From: UBA4744 sp035282865
Lineage (GTDB): Bacteria; Actinomycetota; Acidimicrobiia; Spongiisociales; UBA4744
Length of the DNA stretch: 33,611 nucleotides
Direction: 5' to 3'
Assembly (NCBI GenBank): GCA_035282865.1
Contig: DATEVB010000043.1
Location: 1 to 33,611 of the forward strand
Positions 1 through 8,448 of the stretch are shown here, piece after piece. Under the pieces are notes generated by a model. The model was not told the DNA's origin. It did not search any database and was given only the letters and a program-made list of their open reading frames with translations. Both the position numbers and the translations under genes were made by a program. Positions within the stretch are counted from its first letter, which is position 1. Every line of letters begins with the position of its first letter.

Positions 1-110
1 TCCGGGTGCCACTCCGCATAGTGCTCGGGCAAACTCGCCAGCCACTCCCAGATCGGCCCCGGAGGGGAGTTGATCTGGATCGAATCTGTCAGTTGGCGCA
101 CCACCAACAC
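1..110 (-). CDS. SRPBCC-family protein, N-terminal fragment (runs off left edge)
   Basis: Only the first 35 or so codons are in the window. The frame reads RQLTDSIQINSPPGPIWEWL followed by ASLPEHYAEWHP. This is the typical first beta-strand and helix of SRPBCC/START-like (polyketide cyclase/dehydrase) proteins: a 'D-I-x-I-x-A-P-P-x-x-V-W-x-W-L' strand and then an 'EWHP' turn. An in-frame TAG lies directly upstream at 111-113, so the start must be GTG at 110, TTG at 107, or GTG at 104 or 101. SRPBCC folds bind hydrophobic ligands in a deep cavity, and no specific ligand can be inferred from this fragment. It is transcribed away from the structured RNA region and nadE. Confidence 0.6.
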   Translation of the reverse strand, partial: MLVVRQLTDSIQINSPPGPIWEWLASLPEHYAEWHP

Positions 111-402
111 CTACTTCGATCGCTCCAACCCGATTGTCCGCCCGGCGTGCCACCCGTGCCAGGGTCGAAAGGCACAGAAGCGAACGGCCTCAGGTGACGG
201 CCATCATTCTGCTGCGGCACAGGCGAGGATCCACCGGTACGACCTTCTAGACTTTCCCGATGGTGCGTCCCGACAGCTGGACAAGACCTGCGGGGGAGAG
301 TCCCGTGCTGGTAATCGCCGGAGAGCCCGGTAGCAGACCCCGGTTGGTGGTCGAGAGGCGGCGGGTTGAGCGGGGCGTAACCATGTCCAAGAGACCGTCG
401 GT
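111..402. other. Non-coding stretch upstream of the structured RNA
   Basis: No reading frame here resembles a known protein. The longer open frames on either strand are rich in Arg, Pro, Gly and Ser and continue into the structured region without a recognisable domain. The stretch should hold the promoter of the minus-strand SRPBCC gene, and it may form the 5' part of the RNA element that follows. I could not define a boundary between the two. Confidence 0.35.
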
Positions 403-1423
403 AAGCCGTGTGCGGGGAGGAGCAGCCGACAAGGCTGCGACCCAGCTGGTGGGAGTCCAGCCATGTCAATTGTCCGTGTCGGACATGAAGCGACGCCACA
501 TCCCGGGTTGGGTAACCGTCCGGGCGATGCGTGGTGTGAAAGGCCCGGCGGCCCGGCACCTGGGGGTGTTCGCGGTCGGTGCAGTCTGGGGGCCGAGCGA
601 GCGTAGGAGCCTGAAGGTGATCGAATGACTGCAGCCTCGATATACGGCTCCCCACAGAAGCTGCTGTGGGGGATTTCCGCCCGTCGAACCCGTTTCCCGT
701 GGGGTGAGACCGGTGTCTCTGGTGAAGCAACGGATTTGTGCAGCCGGAGAGGGTGGCGGGGTATGGGTCCAGGCGCCTACGCAAGGGTCGCAGAGATAAT
801 GTCGGGAAGGGCCATCTCCCAGCAGGGGCTGACAGCAACCTGCAAAGACCCCACCATCGAGGGGGAACCCGAGGGGTGGGGAGGGATCTGGTCTGGCGCA
901 TGGGCTCGTAAGAGCGATGAAAGAGGGGTAACGCCCTCTGAGGCGACCCGTGAGGTCGTCCCGACGTCGGGTAACACCCGGCGCGGGCGAAGGAGCCCTG
1001 GGCACTCGGTGACCATCGACGAGGAACACGAGAGGACCTGGCCGAAGAGGCCCAACCTCTCCCGGGGCTGTAAGGCCCCGGCTGGTTCCTCGGGGCGGTG
1101 GCTAGGAGACAGGCAAACCACAGTGATGAGGGGTGTATGCGAGTCAGCGCTTAAACCTCCGTTACTGTGGGCAGGTCTGCCCTCTGATAGATGTCGTGCA
1201 GAGCCGAGGTCAGAACCGGACTCGGGAAACCCGACCGTCCGGGATCGCAGGGAGGCTTTGAGGAACGTGACCAAGGGAGCCGGACTGAGGCCCGAAGCGA
1301 AAGCGACGGAGATGCCACCAGACCCTACAGTGCGCGCACTCAACTTCTATCCCGACAACCGCACGTACGGATTGAAAGGGGAATGGGGAAACGGGCTTTG
1401 GCGAGCACGGCGCCCCTGACTAC
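403..1423 (+). ncRNA. Candidate large structured RNA, possibly derived from a group II intron
   Basis: This region has no credible protein but many perfect short stems. Examples are 422-427/433-438 (GCAGCC, loop GACAA), 471-476/480-485, 650-657/664-671 (CCCCACAG, 8 bp), 922-927/934-939, 968-972/976-980, 1062-1068/1075-1081 (CCGGGGC, loop TGTAAG) and 1222-1226/1230-1234 (loop AAA). Positions 403-415 can pair with 1359-1373 in a roughly 12-bp helix that leaves C1364-G1365 bulged. That pattern resembles group II intron domain V, including its 2-nt CG bulge. GTGTG at 408 matches the GUGYG of intron 5' ends, and a stem 1378-1381/1413-1416 followed by TGACTAC could be a domain-VI-like tail. However, the two domain-V-like halves lie about 945 nt apart, which does not fit a normal intron, and no reverse transcriptase is present. 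The plus strand is favoured by A-rich loops and by collinearity with nadE. The class is uncertain. Confidence 0.45.
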
Positions 1424-1425
1424 CA

Positions 1426-3141
1426 ATGGACTTCCTACGCGTGGCCGGCGCCCAATTGAATCTGGTGGTCGGCGACCTCGAGGGCAATCACGACCGCATC
1501 GCCCGGGCCATGATGTGGGCGGAGGAACAGAGTGCCGACGTCCTGCTCTTTCCCGAGTTGGCCATAACCGGATACCCGCCCGAGGACCTGTTGATCCGCC
1601 CGGCCTTCGTGCAAGCCAACCTCGACGTGCTGCGCCGGCTGGCAGCGCTGGCGGGTGACGTCGTCTCCGTGGTCGGTTTTGCCGACCGGGTTGGCCCCGT
1701 GGCCGATCCCCTCGAGGACGCGGCAGTTCGCTGCGTGGCCAACGCCGCCGCCCTCCTCTACCGGGGAGAGGTACGCGGGGTGTATCGGAAGGTCTTGCTG
1801 CCCAACTATGGGGTGTTCGACGAGGACCGCTATTTCGTGCCGGGACGGGAACCGGCCCGAATTTGGGACGTCGGCGGGGTGCCGGTAGGCGTTTCGATTT
1901 GCGAGGACATCTGGATTCTGGACGGTCCCCCCACCCATCAGGCGGCCGCCGGGGCCCGGGTGTTGCTCAACATCAACGCGTCTCCCTATCACACCGTCAA
2001 GGCCGAGGAAAGGGCCGCCTTGCTGGCCGCCCAGGCTTGTCGGTCCGGGGTGCCGGTCGTGTACGTCAACCTGGTGGGCGGCCAGGACGAGCTGGTCTTC
2101 GAGGGCGACAGTATGGTGTTCGATGCGTCGGGCGAGCTGCTCTACCGGGCTGCCGAGTTCCAGGAGGAGCGGTTCGTGGTCGACACGCCTCTCGGCGCAC
2201 TGCGCGCTCCCGGCGGGGCGGTCGTTACGATTCGCGACGACCTGTTGATCGACCGTTCCGTTCGGCCGATCCCGGAATCGGCTCCCCGACTAGAACCGGA
2301 AGAGGCCGAGATCTACCAGGCCCTGGTTACCGGGCTACGTGACTACGTCCGCAAGAACGGTTTCACGCAGGTGGTCCTAGGGCTTTCCGGCGGCATCGAT
2401 TCGGCCCTTTCGGCGGCCGTAGCCGCTGATGCTCTCGGTCCGGAGGTCGTGTGGGGGGTTGCCATGCCCACCCGGTTCTCCTCGGAAGGCTCGGTGCTCG
2501 ATGCCAAGGACCTGGCGGAGCGATTGGGGATTCGGTTCGACGTCATCCCGATCGATGACACGTTCGCCGCGTTTCTGAGCGCTCTGGACCCGACTTTTTC
2601 GGGCACCGGATTCGGGGTGGCGGAAGAGAACCTGCAGGCACGGATTCGTGGGGCCATCGTTATGGCTCTCTCCAACAAGTTCGGTCATATGGTGGTGACC
2701 ACCGGTAACAAGTCTGAGGTGGCAGTGGGGTACGCCACCCTCTACGGGGACATGGCTGGTGGTTATTCGGTACTCAAGGATGTGTTCAAGACGCTGGTGT
2801 ACCGGTTGGCCGAGTGGCGAAACACCGAGGGCGAGGTGATACCCCGGTCGATCATTGACAAAGCGCCGTCGGCAGAGTTGCGACCTAACCAGAAGGACGG
2901 CGACAGTCTGCCGCCCTACGGTCTTCTGGACGAGATCCTGGCCCGCTACGTCGAGGAGGATCGGTCGGTGCAGGACATCATCAGTGACGGTTTCGACGCC
3001 GATCTGGTGGTGAGGGTGGCCGGGCTTGTCGATCACAACGAGTACAAACGGCGACAGGCGGCGCCCGGCGTCAGGATCACTCGCAAAGCGTTCGGAAAGG
3101 ATCGTCGTCTCCCCATCACGAACCGGTACCGGGAGGGTTAG
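1426..3141 (+). CDS. nadE: Glutamine-dependent NAD+ synthetase
   Basis: This enzyme catalyses the last step of NAD biosynthesis, amidating deamido-NAD+ with ATP and ammonia released from glutamine. The 571 residues have the usual two-domain layout. An N-terminal nitrilase-like glutaminase (about 1-275) carries the Glu-Lys-Cys triad: E44 in FPELAITGY, K122 in YRKVLLPNYG and C159 in SICEDIW. A C-terminal synthetase (about 290-571) has the P-loop SGGIDS at 321-326 and ends in the familiar RKAFGKDRRLPITNRY. Length is normal for the glutamine-dependent form. ATG at 1426 gives the expected N-terminus, but no Shine-Dalgarno or -10 box sits before it. The start follows the end of the candidate structured RNA by 2 nt, so expression probably depends on transcription through that RNA. 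The aminotransferase gene starts 52 bp downstream with its own -10. Confidence 0.95.
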   Translation: MDFLRVAGAQLNLVVGDLEGNHDRIARAMMWAEEQSADVLLFPELAITGYPPEDLLIRPAFVQANLDVLRRLAALAGDVVSVVGFADRVGPVADPLEDAAVRCVANAAALLYRGEVRGVYRKVLLPNYGVFDEDRYFVPGREPARIWDVGGVPVGVSICEDIWILDGPPTHQAAAGARVLLNINASPYHTVKAEERAALLAAQACRSGVPVVYVNLVGGQDELVFEGDSMVFDASGELLYRAAEFQEERFVVDTPLGALRAPGGAVVTIRDDLLIDRSVRPIPESAPRLEPEEAEIYQALVTGLRDYVRKNGFTQVVLGLSGGIDSALSAAVAADALGPEVVWGVAMPTRFSSEGSVLDAKDLAERLGIRFDVIPIDDTFAAFLSALDPTFSGTGFGVAEENLQARIRGAIVMALSNKFGHMVVTTGNKSEVAVGYATLYGDMAGGYSVLKDVFKTLVYRLAEWRNTEGEVIPRSIIDKAPSAELRPNQKDGDSLPPYGLLDEILARYVEEDRSVQDIISDGFDADLVVRVAGLVDHNEYKRRQAAPGVRITRKAFGKDRRLPITNRYREG

Positions 3142-3180
3142 CGGTCGCTTCGGATCACGGGGTTCGGGCTGCCTCGCCAC

Positions 3181-3186
3181 TATCCT
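3181..3186 (+). promoter_or_regulatory. -10 box (TATCCT) of a leaderless aminotransferase transcript
   Basis: TATCCT ends 7 nt before the ATG at 3194, so transcription would start at or next to the start codon. No Shine-Dalgarno precedes that ATG. The same arrangement recurs at 8438-8443 (minus), 14245-14250 and 22930-22935. No convincing -35 box was found. Confidence 0.45.
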
Positions 3187-3193
3187 CTTGCGG

Positions 3194-4015
3194 ATGCGAG
3201 TGATGATCGACGGCCGTCCGGTCGACCCTCAGGAAGCGGCCGTCTCCGTGTTCGACTGGGGACTGCTGCGTGGTGACGGCATCTTCGAGGCCATTCGCTC
3301 CTACGGTGGCCGGCTGTTCCAACTCGACGCGCACCTGGCCCGTCTCCAGCGAAGCGCGGCGCTCATGCACCTCGAGTTGCCCGACCTGTCCGAGGTGGCC
3401 GGCTGGGCCAGAGCCGTTGGGGAGGAGGGACACGATTGCACGGTACGGATCCTGGTGACGAGAGGTGGAGCAGAACCCGAACTGGACAGCCCCGGCAGGG
3501 TGGTCGTGCTCTGGGAGCCGCTCTCCGATCCGACTCCTGCCGTGTCGGTGCGGCCCACCCTGGCCCCCTGGCATTGCGGTGGCACGCCCTGGGAGCTGAT
3601 GGGCGCCAAGACGCTCTCCTATGCGCCCAATATGTCGGCCTGGCGAGCGGCCAGAGCGGAAGGGTTCGATGACGCATTGCTGCTCGCCCGCGAGGGCTAC
3701 GTGTTGGAGGGTCCGACCTATTCGATCGGCTGGGTAGTCGACGGGACTATCGAGACTCCCTCCCTGGATTTGGGGATCCTGGCGTCGATCACCCGGACCG
3801 TGACCCTCGAAGAAGCCGCCGACCTCGGGTTGAAGGTTCACGAAGGGCGGTTCATGCTCGAACGGATATTGGGGGCCGATGAGGTCTTTGCTCTGTCCAC
3901 CCTCAAAGAAGTCAAACCTGTCGATCGCGTGGGGAAGACAGCGTTTGCGGCAGGCCCGATCACCGGCAAGCTGGCCGCCGCTTACACCGCCCGTGTCGAC
4001 TCTGAGACATCCTGA
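3194..4015 (+). CDS. Class IV aminotransferase / aminodeoxychorismate lyase-like PLP enzyme
   Basis: The 273-aa protein has the fold-type IV PLP signature of branched-chain aminotransferases, D-amino-acid aminotransferases and 4-amino-4-deoxychorismate lyase. An N-terminal SVFDWGLLRGDGIFEAIR matches the conserved 'D.G...GDGvFE' segment. The Schiff-base lysine is K139 in MGAKTLSYAPNM, and the PLP-contact segment around E172 reads LEGPTYSIGW. Most family members have 'EG..SNIF' at the latter place, so the Asn is replaced here. The ATG at 3194 is preferred over 3203 because of the upstream TATCCT; a longer in-frame extension would overlap nadE and has no family support. The substrate cannot be fixed from sequence. 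The neighbour nadE gives no strong pathway hint. Confidence 0.85.
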   Translation: MRVMIDGRPVDPQEAAVSVFDWGLLRGDGIFEAIRSYGGRLFQLDAHLARLQRSAALMHLELPDLSEVAGWARAVGEEGHDCTVRILVTRGGAEPELDSPGRVVVLWEPLSDPTPAVSVRPTLAPWHCGGTPWELMGAKTLSYAPNMSAWRAARAEGFDDALLLAREGYVLEGPTYSIGWVVDGTIETPSLDLGILASITRTVTLEEAADLGLKVHEGRFMLERILGADEVFALSTLKEVKPVDRVGKTAFAAGPITGKLAAAYTARVDSETS

Positions 4016-4177
4016 GCGGAGGGTGCCGGGACCATCCCGGTTCCGGCTCCCACCCGGCCCGAACCCGCGCCGCCGATCGTCCGAGGCCTCGCTTCGGGTT
4101 GAGCGCCCTGACCCGGTAGGGAACTCGCCCGGCACGAGGTCCGTTTGAGAGATAGCTACAAAGGTAGAGTGACCAAC

Positions 4178-4666
4178 ATGCGACGTTTCGGAATCCTCGT
4201 CCTGGCTTTCGCCCTCCTAGCCGCCGCCTGCAACCGCAACGACGATACCGAGTTGACCACCACAACTACCACCGGGTCGCAGACGACGACGACGACCGCC
4301 GGGCCGGCTACCGGCGGCGGAACAGATGACGAAACCACCACCACGGCAGGAACTGCCGGGGTTCCGCAGTACGACATCATCGCCGGAGACTCCGGATCAG
4401 GCGAGTACGTTGTGCTCATCGAGCCGGACACCCATACCGAACTGGACCTCCGCAACATCATGGAGGCAATCGTCGACGAGTATGCCCCGGTTACCGTGCA
4501 TCTGATCGACAACGAAACGGCCGGCGAGCTCGTGCTCAAGGACCAGCCATCCGCCGCCGAGCAAGCAGTGCTCGATGCTCACTACTTTGCCCGGGTCGTC
4601 AACGGCACGACCCTTGAATTCCTTGGACCCTACGCACATCTCGAATCCGTCCATATCGGTTCCTGA
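4178..4666 (+). CDS. Lipoprotein with Thr-rich linker, function unknown
   Basis: The 162-aa protein starts with a short lipoprotein signal peptide (RRFGILVLAFALLAAAC, Cys at residue 18). A low-complexity linker rich in Thr, Gly and Ser follows (about 25-62), then a small folded domain of about 100 residues that contains a HTELDLRNIMEAIVDEYAPV stretch and no Cys. The Thr-rich spacer between the lipid anchor and the domain is common in secreted proteins of Acidimicrobiia. AAGGTAGAG at 4161-4169 is a usable Shine-Dalgarno for ATG 4178; the in-frame codons further upstream would disrupt the signal peptide. TAGCTA at 4153-4158 could be the -10. I do not recognise the domain. Confidence 0.75.
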   Translation: MRRFGILVLAFALLAAACNRNDDTELTTTTTTGSQTTTTTAGPATGGGTDDETTTTAGTAGVPQYDIIAGDSGSGEYVVLIEPDTHTELDLRNIMEAIVDEYAPVTVHLIDNETAGELVLKDQPSAAEQAVLDAHYFARVVNGTTLEFLGPYAHLESVHIGS

Positions 4667-4753
4667 AACCACTGCCGCGGACCTCAATCTTTGGGGCTCC
4701 CGGGTCGATACACCTGATGAGACCAGTGTGGGAGGTTCGAACTGGAACCGCGT

Positions 4754-6340
4754 GTGTTGCTTGTTGATTCTGATCCTCTTGCCAGGGCGGTTACGGCCAA
4801 CGTCCTGTCTTCAGCGCGCCTCGAGGTGGTCGGCGAGGCCGCCAGCGGCGAACAGGCGCTGGCACTGGCTCGTTCCGCTCACCCCACCGTGGCCGTTATT
4901 GACGCCGGGTTATCGGGCATCGGTCCGGCCGCCACTGCACGCCGCCTCCGGGAGGAGGCCGACCGCCGTTTGGAGATCGTTGCGGTCGCCTCGTTTGACA
5001 ACATCGGACGGATCGGAGACATGGTTGCCGCCGGCGCGGCCGCCTATGTGGTCAAAGGCAAGCCGGCCGAGCTGATCGCGGCGGTGAAATCGGTATCGGC
5101 GGGGTCGGGATTGCTGTCCACCGAAGCGAGCCGCCCGGTTCTCGAGGAAGTGTCACGGCTGTACGACCGCGAAAGGGTCCGGAATGTCGAGCTGGAGAAA
5201 ATGGTGTTTCGCCTCGAAGCGCTGTCCGTAACGGATTCGCTGACCGGGCTCAAGAACCACGGATTCTTCTTTGACCGGTTGGCTGAGGAACTCGAGCGGG
5301 CGTTACGGTATCGGCGGCCCGTGGCGGTGATCATCGCCGATATCGACAATTTCAAGCTGATCAACGACGCCTACGGACATGCCGCCGGCGACGCTGTGCT
5401 CAGGATGTTGGGGGATGTGTTCCGGACACAGTTGCGGGAGGTCGATCTTGCCTGCCGGATCGGCGGCGAGGAATTCGGGTTTGTGCTGCCCGAGACCGAC
5501 GAAGAGGGCGGTATGCGAGCCGCTGAACGGATTCGGACGGCTGTCGCCGCCTTCCCCATCCCGGATGTCGGCAACGTGACCGTCAGCCTGGGCGTGGCCG
5601 TCTTCCCGGTACATGCGACCGAACGCGACGAACTCCTGGAGTCGGCGGACACGGCCCTGTACCAGGCCAAGCATGAGGGCAAGAACTGCTCGAGACTGGC
5701 CGGTGACACGTCGACGACCGTGCAGCTCACCCAGGCCCGCCCAACGACCGGACCGGTGGTAGGCGCGCTCCTGGCGGCGTTGCGGATGCGGATGCCGTAC
5801 CTGGCGGAACACTCGGTGCGGGTCGCCGAGCTTGCCCCCAGCATCGGGGAAGGCATGGGGCTTTCCGTTGCCCGGCTGGCGCGGCTACGGTTGGCGGCGC
5901 TGCTGCATGATGTGGGCATGCTGGGCGTACCGGATGCCATCCTCATCAAGCCGGGACCGTTAGATGCCGCTGAGTGGGATGTCCTGCGCGACCACCCTCA
6001 GAATGGCTTCGATCTGATCGCAGACGCGGTCCACATCGACGTGGCGGAGGCGGTGCTCTGTCACCACGAGCGCATGGACGGGACCGGGTATCCCCGGGGA
6101 TTGACCGGCGGAGAGATCCCGCTTTTCTCGAAGATTCTGTTGGTGGCAGACGCCTTTGATGCTATGACCATGCCGCGGTCGTACCAGCGGCCTCTCAACA
6201 AGGCCGATGCCGTTGCCGAACTGCGGCGCAACGCCGGAACCCAGTTCGATGAGCAGGTCGTTGAGGTCTTCACCGACCGTCTCGGGGCCGCGCCATCGTC
6301 CAACATCCTCGAGTTTCCGCAGCGGGGAGTCGCCGGCTGA
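4754..6340 (+). CDS. REC-GGDEF-HD-GYP protein (dual c-di-GMP synthesis/degradation)
   Basis: Three signalling domains lie in one 528-aa chain. A receiver domain (about 1-115) has phosphoacceptor D50 in VAVIDAGLSG and a conserved Lys near 101. A GGDEF diguanylate cyclase (about 155-315) has active-site GGEEF at 237-241 and a canonical RxxD inhibitory site at 228-231, five residues before it. An HD-GYP phosphodiesterase (about 330-510) has HD at 385-386, HHER at 437 and DGTGYP at 442-447. All key residues are present, so both making and breaking c-di-GMP is plausible, though one half is often inactive in such fusions. The start is unclear. GTG 4754 is the first standard codon, but GGGAGG at 4730-4735 is better spaced for CTG 4742, which would add LEPR before VLLVDSD. 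The gene is monocistronic and convergent with mgtE. Confidence 0.92.
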   Translation: MLLVDSDPLARAVTANVLSSARLEVVGEAASGEQALALARSAHPTVAVIDAGLSGIGPAATARRLREEADRRLEIVAVASFDNIGRIGDMVAAGAAAYVVKGKPAELIAAVKSVSAGSGLLSTEASRPVLEEVSRLYDRERVRNVELEKMVFRLEALSVTDSLTGLKNHGFFFDRLAEELERALRYRRPVAVIIADIDNFKLINDAYGHAAGDAVLRMLGDVFRTQLREVDLACRIGGEEFGFVLPETDEEGGMRAAERIRTAVAAFPIPDVGNVTVSLGVAVFPVHATERDELLESADTALYQAKHEGKNCSRLAGDTSTTVQLTQARPTTGPVVGALLAALRMRMPYLAEHSVRVAELAPSIGEGMGLSVARLARLRLAALLHDVGMLGVPDAILIKPGPLDAAEWDVLRDHPQNGFDLIADAVHIDVAEAVLCHHERMDGTGYPRGLTGGEIPLFSKILLVADAFDAMTMPRSYQRPLNKADAVAELRRNAGTQFDEQVVEVFTDRLGAAPSSNILEFPQRGVAG

Positions 6341-6431
6341 TTAGGTCTTTGCGCGAGTGTGCTGCCCTATCCGTCCCCGTCGGTTTCTGAAGCAAGAACG
6401 GAGTCTTAAGACGGAGGCCTGCTCGACGGGA

Positions 6432-7835
6432 CTAGATGAGGAGGGCGGCCACCAGCAGGAACCCCCCGAATCCGATCGTGTCGGAGATCATGGTCAGGAA
6501 GATGCTGGACGCTTGGGCAGGGTCGGCGCCGAGCTTGCGAAGGATCAGTGGGATGCTCGATCCGGCCAGACCGGCCATAGCCACGTTGCCAAAAGCCGCT
6601 AAAGCAACCACGACGGAAATCTCCTCCGGCGAACCCACCGACGCAAACACCCCGGTCCGGAGGAGAATCATAGCCAGGACTCCGGCGCCGATTCCGAGGA
6701 TCAGCCCGTTGAGAACGCCAACGGAGAACTGCCGGCCGATCACCTGGCCGACCTGGCTGCGCGGCACATCGTCGGTAGCCAGAGAACGGATCACCACGGC
6801 CAGGCTCTGAAACCCGCTGTTACCGCCCAGCGTTGCGATGACCGGCATCAGGGCGGCCAGGACGGGTTCACGGCTGATGACCCCGGTCTGTTTCTCGACG
6901 ACGTACGCCACCACCAAAGCCAGCACGAGGTTGAGGCTCAGCCAGGGAATGCGCATCCGGACTGAGCCAATAACCGGGGTGAACACGGTCTCTCTCGCGC
7001 CGGCACCGGTGGCAACTGCGAAGTCCTCGGTGGCTTCTGATTGGATCGCCTCGATGAGCTCTTCGTTGGTGACCATTCCCAGCAACCGTTGCTGGTCGTC
7101 GATCACCGGAATGCTGAATAGGTGGTACCGCTGGGTCAGCTCGGCGGCCTCCTCACGGTCGGCGTAAGCGTTCACCGCCACCGGATTGTGGGTCATCGCT
7201 TCTTCGAGCCCGACTCCGGGGCGTTTGAACACCAGATCGCGAAACGACAAAACTCCCACCAGGCGGTTTCCGTCGTCGACGATGTAGACGTAGGATAGAT
7301 CTTCGAGCTCCTCGTTCATGTGTCGGACCCGCTCGATCGCCTCTCCGGTCGTCATCCCTACGGGGAGTTTGGCGATCTCGGTGGTCATCAGGCCCCCGGC
7401 CGAGTCGTGTGGATACGACAGAAGCCTGCGGACGTCGGCTTCCGCCGGGTCCTCCATAGCCTCCAGGATCCCCTCCCGCGCCTCGGGCTCGAGGGCGGCG
7501 ATCAGATCCGCTGCTTCGTCGGCCGGCATCTCTTCGAGAAAACCGGCGGCGGTCTCCGGATCGAGCTCCTCGAGGATGTCCGCCGCCAGTTCGTCGTGCA
7601 TCTCCTCGAGAACCTCGGCGGCATGGTCGGGATGGAGGTCGGCCAGTAGATCGGTGGCAGCGTCTTCGCCGAGTTCCTCGAGGATGTCCGCCGCGTCATG
7701 AGGGTCTGCCTCGGCGATGGCCGTCCACTCATCGGCGTGGGTGTCGAGATATTCCTCTACCGCGCGCGGTGAGAGGCGGGCGCGGCGGCGCAGCAGTTGG
7801 GCGACCTCGCGCGGCCGACGGGGGCGCAACTTCAT
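6432..7835 (-). CDS. mgtE: Magnesium transporter MgtE
   Basis: Homodimeric Mg2+ channel/transporter of the inner membrane. The 467-aa protein has the MgtE layout. The cytosolic N-domain consists of helical repeats (HDAADILEELGEDAATDLLA and similar, about 20-130). It is followed by a CBS pair (about 135-255, with MTTEIAKLPVGMT and MTHNPVAVNAY starting the two repeats) and a C-terminal membrane domain of about five helices (285-467) with the conserved LGGNSGFQS and the C-terminal SSIFLTMISDTIGF. ATG 7835 is preferred; GTG 7868 would add 11 residues. Between these starts and greA lies a 6-bp hairpin (7869-7874/7881-7886, CTGACG/CGTCAG) in the putative leader, which might regulate translation. 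No M-box riboswitch pattern was recognised. Confidence 0.93.
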   Translation of the reverse strand: MKLRPRRPREVAQLLRRRARLSPRAVEEYLDTHADEWTAIAEADPHDAADILEELGEDAATDLLADLHPDHAAEVLEEMHDELAADILEELDPETAAGFLEEMPADEAADLIAALEPEAREGILEAMEDPAEADVRRLLSYPHDSAGGLMTTEIAKLPVGMTTGEAIERVRHMNEELEDLSYVYIVDDGNRLVGVLSFRDLVFKRPGVGLEEAMTHNPVAVNAYADREEAAELTQRYHLFSIPVIDDQQRLLGMVTNEELIEAIQSEATEDFAVATGAGARETVFTPVIGSVRMRIPWLSLNLVLALVVAYVVEKQTGVISREPVLAALMPVIATLGGNSGFQSLAVVIRSLATDDVPRSQVGQVIGRQFSVGVLNGLILGIGAGVLAMILLRTGVFASVGSPEEISVVVALAAFGNVAMAGLAGSSIPLILRKLGADPAQASSIFLTMISDTIGFGGFLLVAALLI

Positions 7836-7952
7836 GTCGTTCGAGTCCTCGGCACGATGTCCCTCCACCTGACGGGTCTGCGTCAGCGGGCGGGCTTCAG
7901 GCTACTGCCTCCGGGATGGCGAACTACTGACTTCGGTGCCGGGAACTGATGC

Positions 7953-8429
7953 CTACCCGTCGAAGGGTCGAATGCCGGAGACCACCATCGAGAAGGTTCC
8001 TCCCGGTGCTTCGTAGGAGACTTGGTCGGCGACTCGGGCACCAAGCAGTGCGCGGCCGAGCGGGCCGGCAGGAGTGGCGAGCAAAAATCCCGGGGCTTTG
8101 TTCTCGGCGGGAGCAACGAGGTATTCATACGTTTCACCGGTCGGGTCGGTGACGGTAACGATCGAACCGATTTCCACTTTGCCGGTGTCCTCGGCTTCGC
8201 GGACCTCTGCCTTGTCGAGGAGGTGCCGGATCTGACGGATCCGCGCCTCCATCATGCCCTGCTCGTTCTTGGCGGCGTCGTAGTCGGCGTTCTCGCGGAT
8301 ATCGCCATGCGATCGAGCTTCCGCAATCCGTTCAGATATCTCATGCCGGGCCTCCGTCTGCAGGTGGGAGAGTTCATCCTGCAGTTTTTGGTAGGCGGTC
8401 GGCGTGAGCCAGGTGGTCTCGTCGGTCAT
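7953..8429 (-). CDS. greA: Transcription elongation factor GreA
   Basis: GreA stimulates RNA cleavage by backtracked RNA polymerase. The 158-aa length is typical. An N-terminal coiled coil (about 1-75) holds the acidic tip HGDIRENADYDAAKNEQG, whose Asp and Glu normally enter the secondary channel to coordinate Mg2+. The C-terminal FKBP-like domain carries EIGSIVTVTDPTGETYEYLV and ends in the conserved 'G..F...V..I.P' pattern. The longer in-frame extension upstream is rejected: ATG 8429 starts the family's TDETTWLTPTAYQKL and lies 8 nt after a TATCCT -10 box, suggesting leaderless transcription. It is divergent from the EamA transporter with 19 bp between starts, and upstream of mgtE on the same strand. 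Confidence 0.95.
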   Translation of the reverse strand: MTDETTWLTPTAYQKLQDELSHLQTEARHEISERIAEARSHGDIRENADYDAAKNEQGMMEARIRQIRHLLDKAEVREAEDTGKVEIGSIVTVTDPTGETYEYLVAPAENKAPGFLLATPAGPLGRALLGARVADQVSYEAPGGTFSMVVSGIRPFDG

Positions 8430-8437
8430 GACCAGGC

Positions 8438-8443
8438 AGGATA
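8438..8443 (-). promoter_or_regulatory. -10 box (TATCCT on minus strand) of greA
   Basis: Reading the minus strand, TATCCT ends 8 nt before the greA ATG at 8429. It lies within the 19-bp gap between the divergent greA and EamA starts, so transcription of the two genes must interfere or be coordinated at this point. Confidence 0.45.
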
Positions 8444-8448
8444 GCTTC

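Noticed and set aside
89..1419. Long open frames on both strands across the region before nadE (for example 89-901 minus, 625-1419 plus)
   Set aside because: They are rich in Arg, Pro, Ser and Gly, show no domain, overlap each other on both strands and coincide with dense perfect hairpins. They look like chance frames over a structured RNA.
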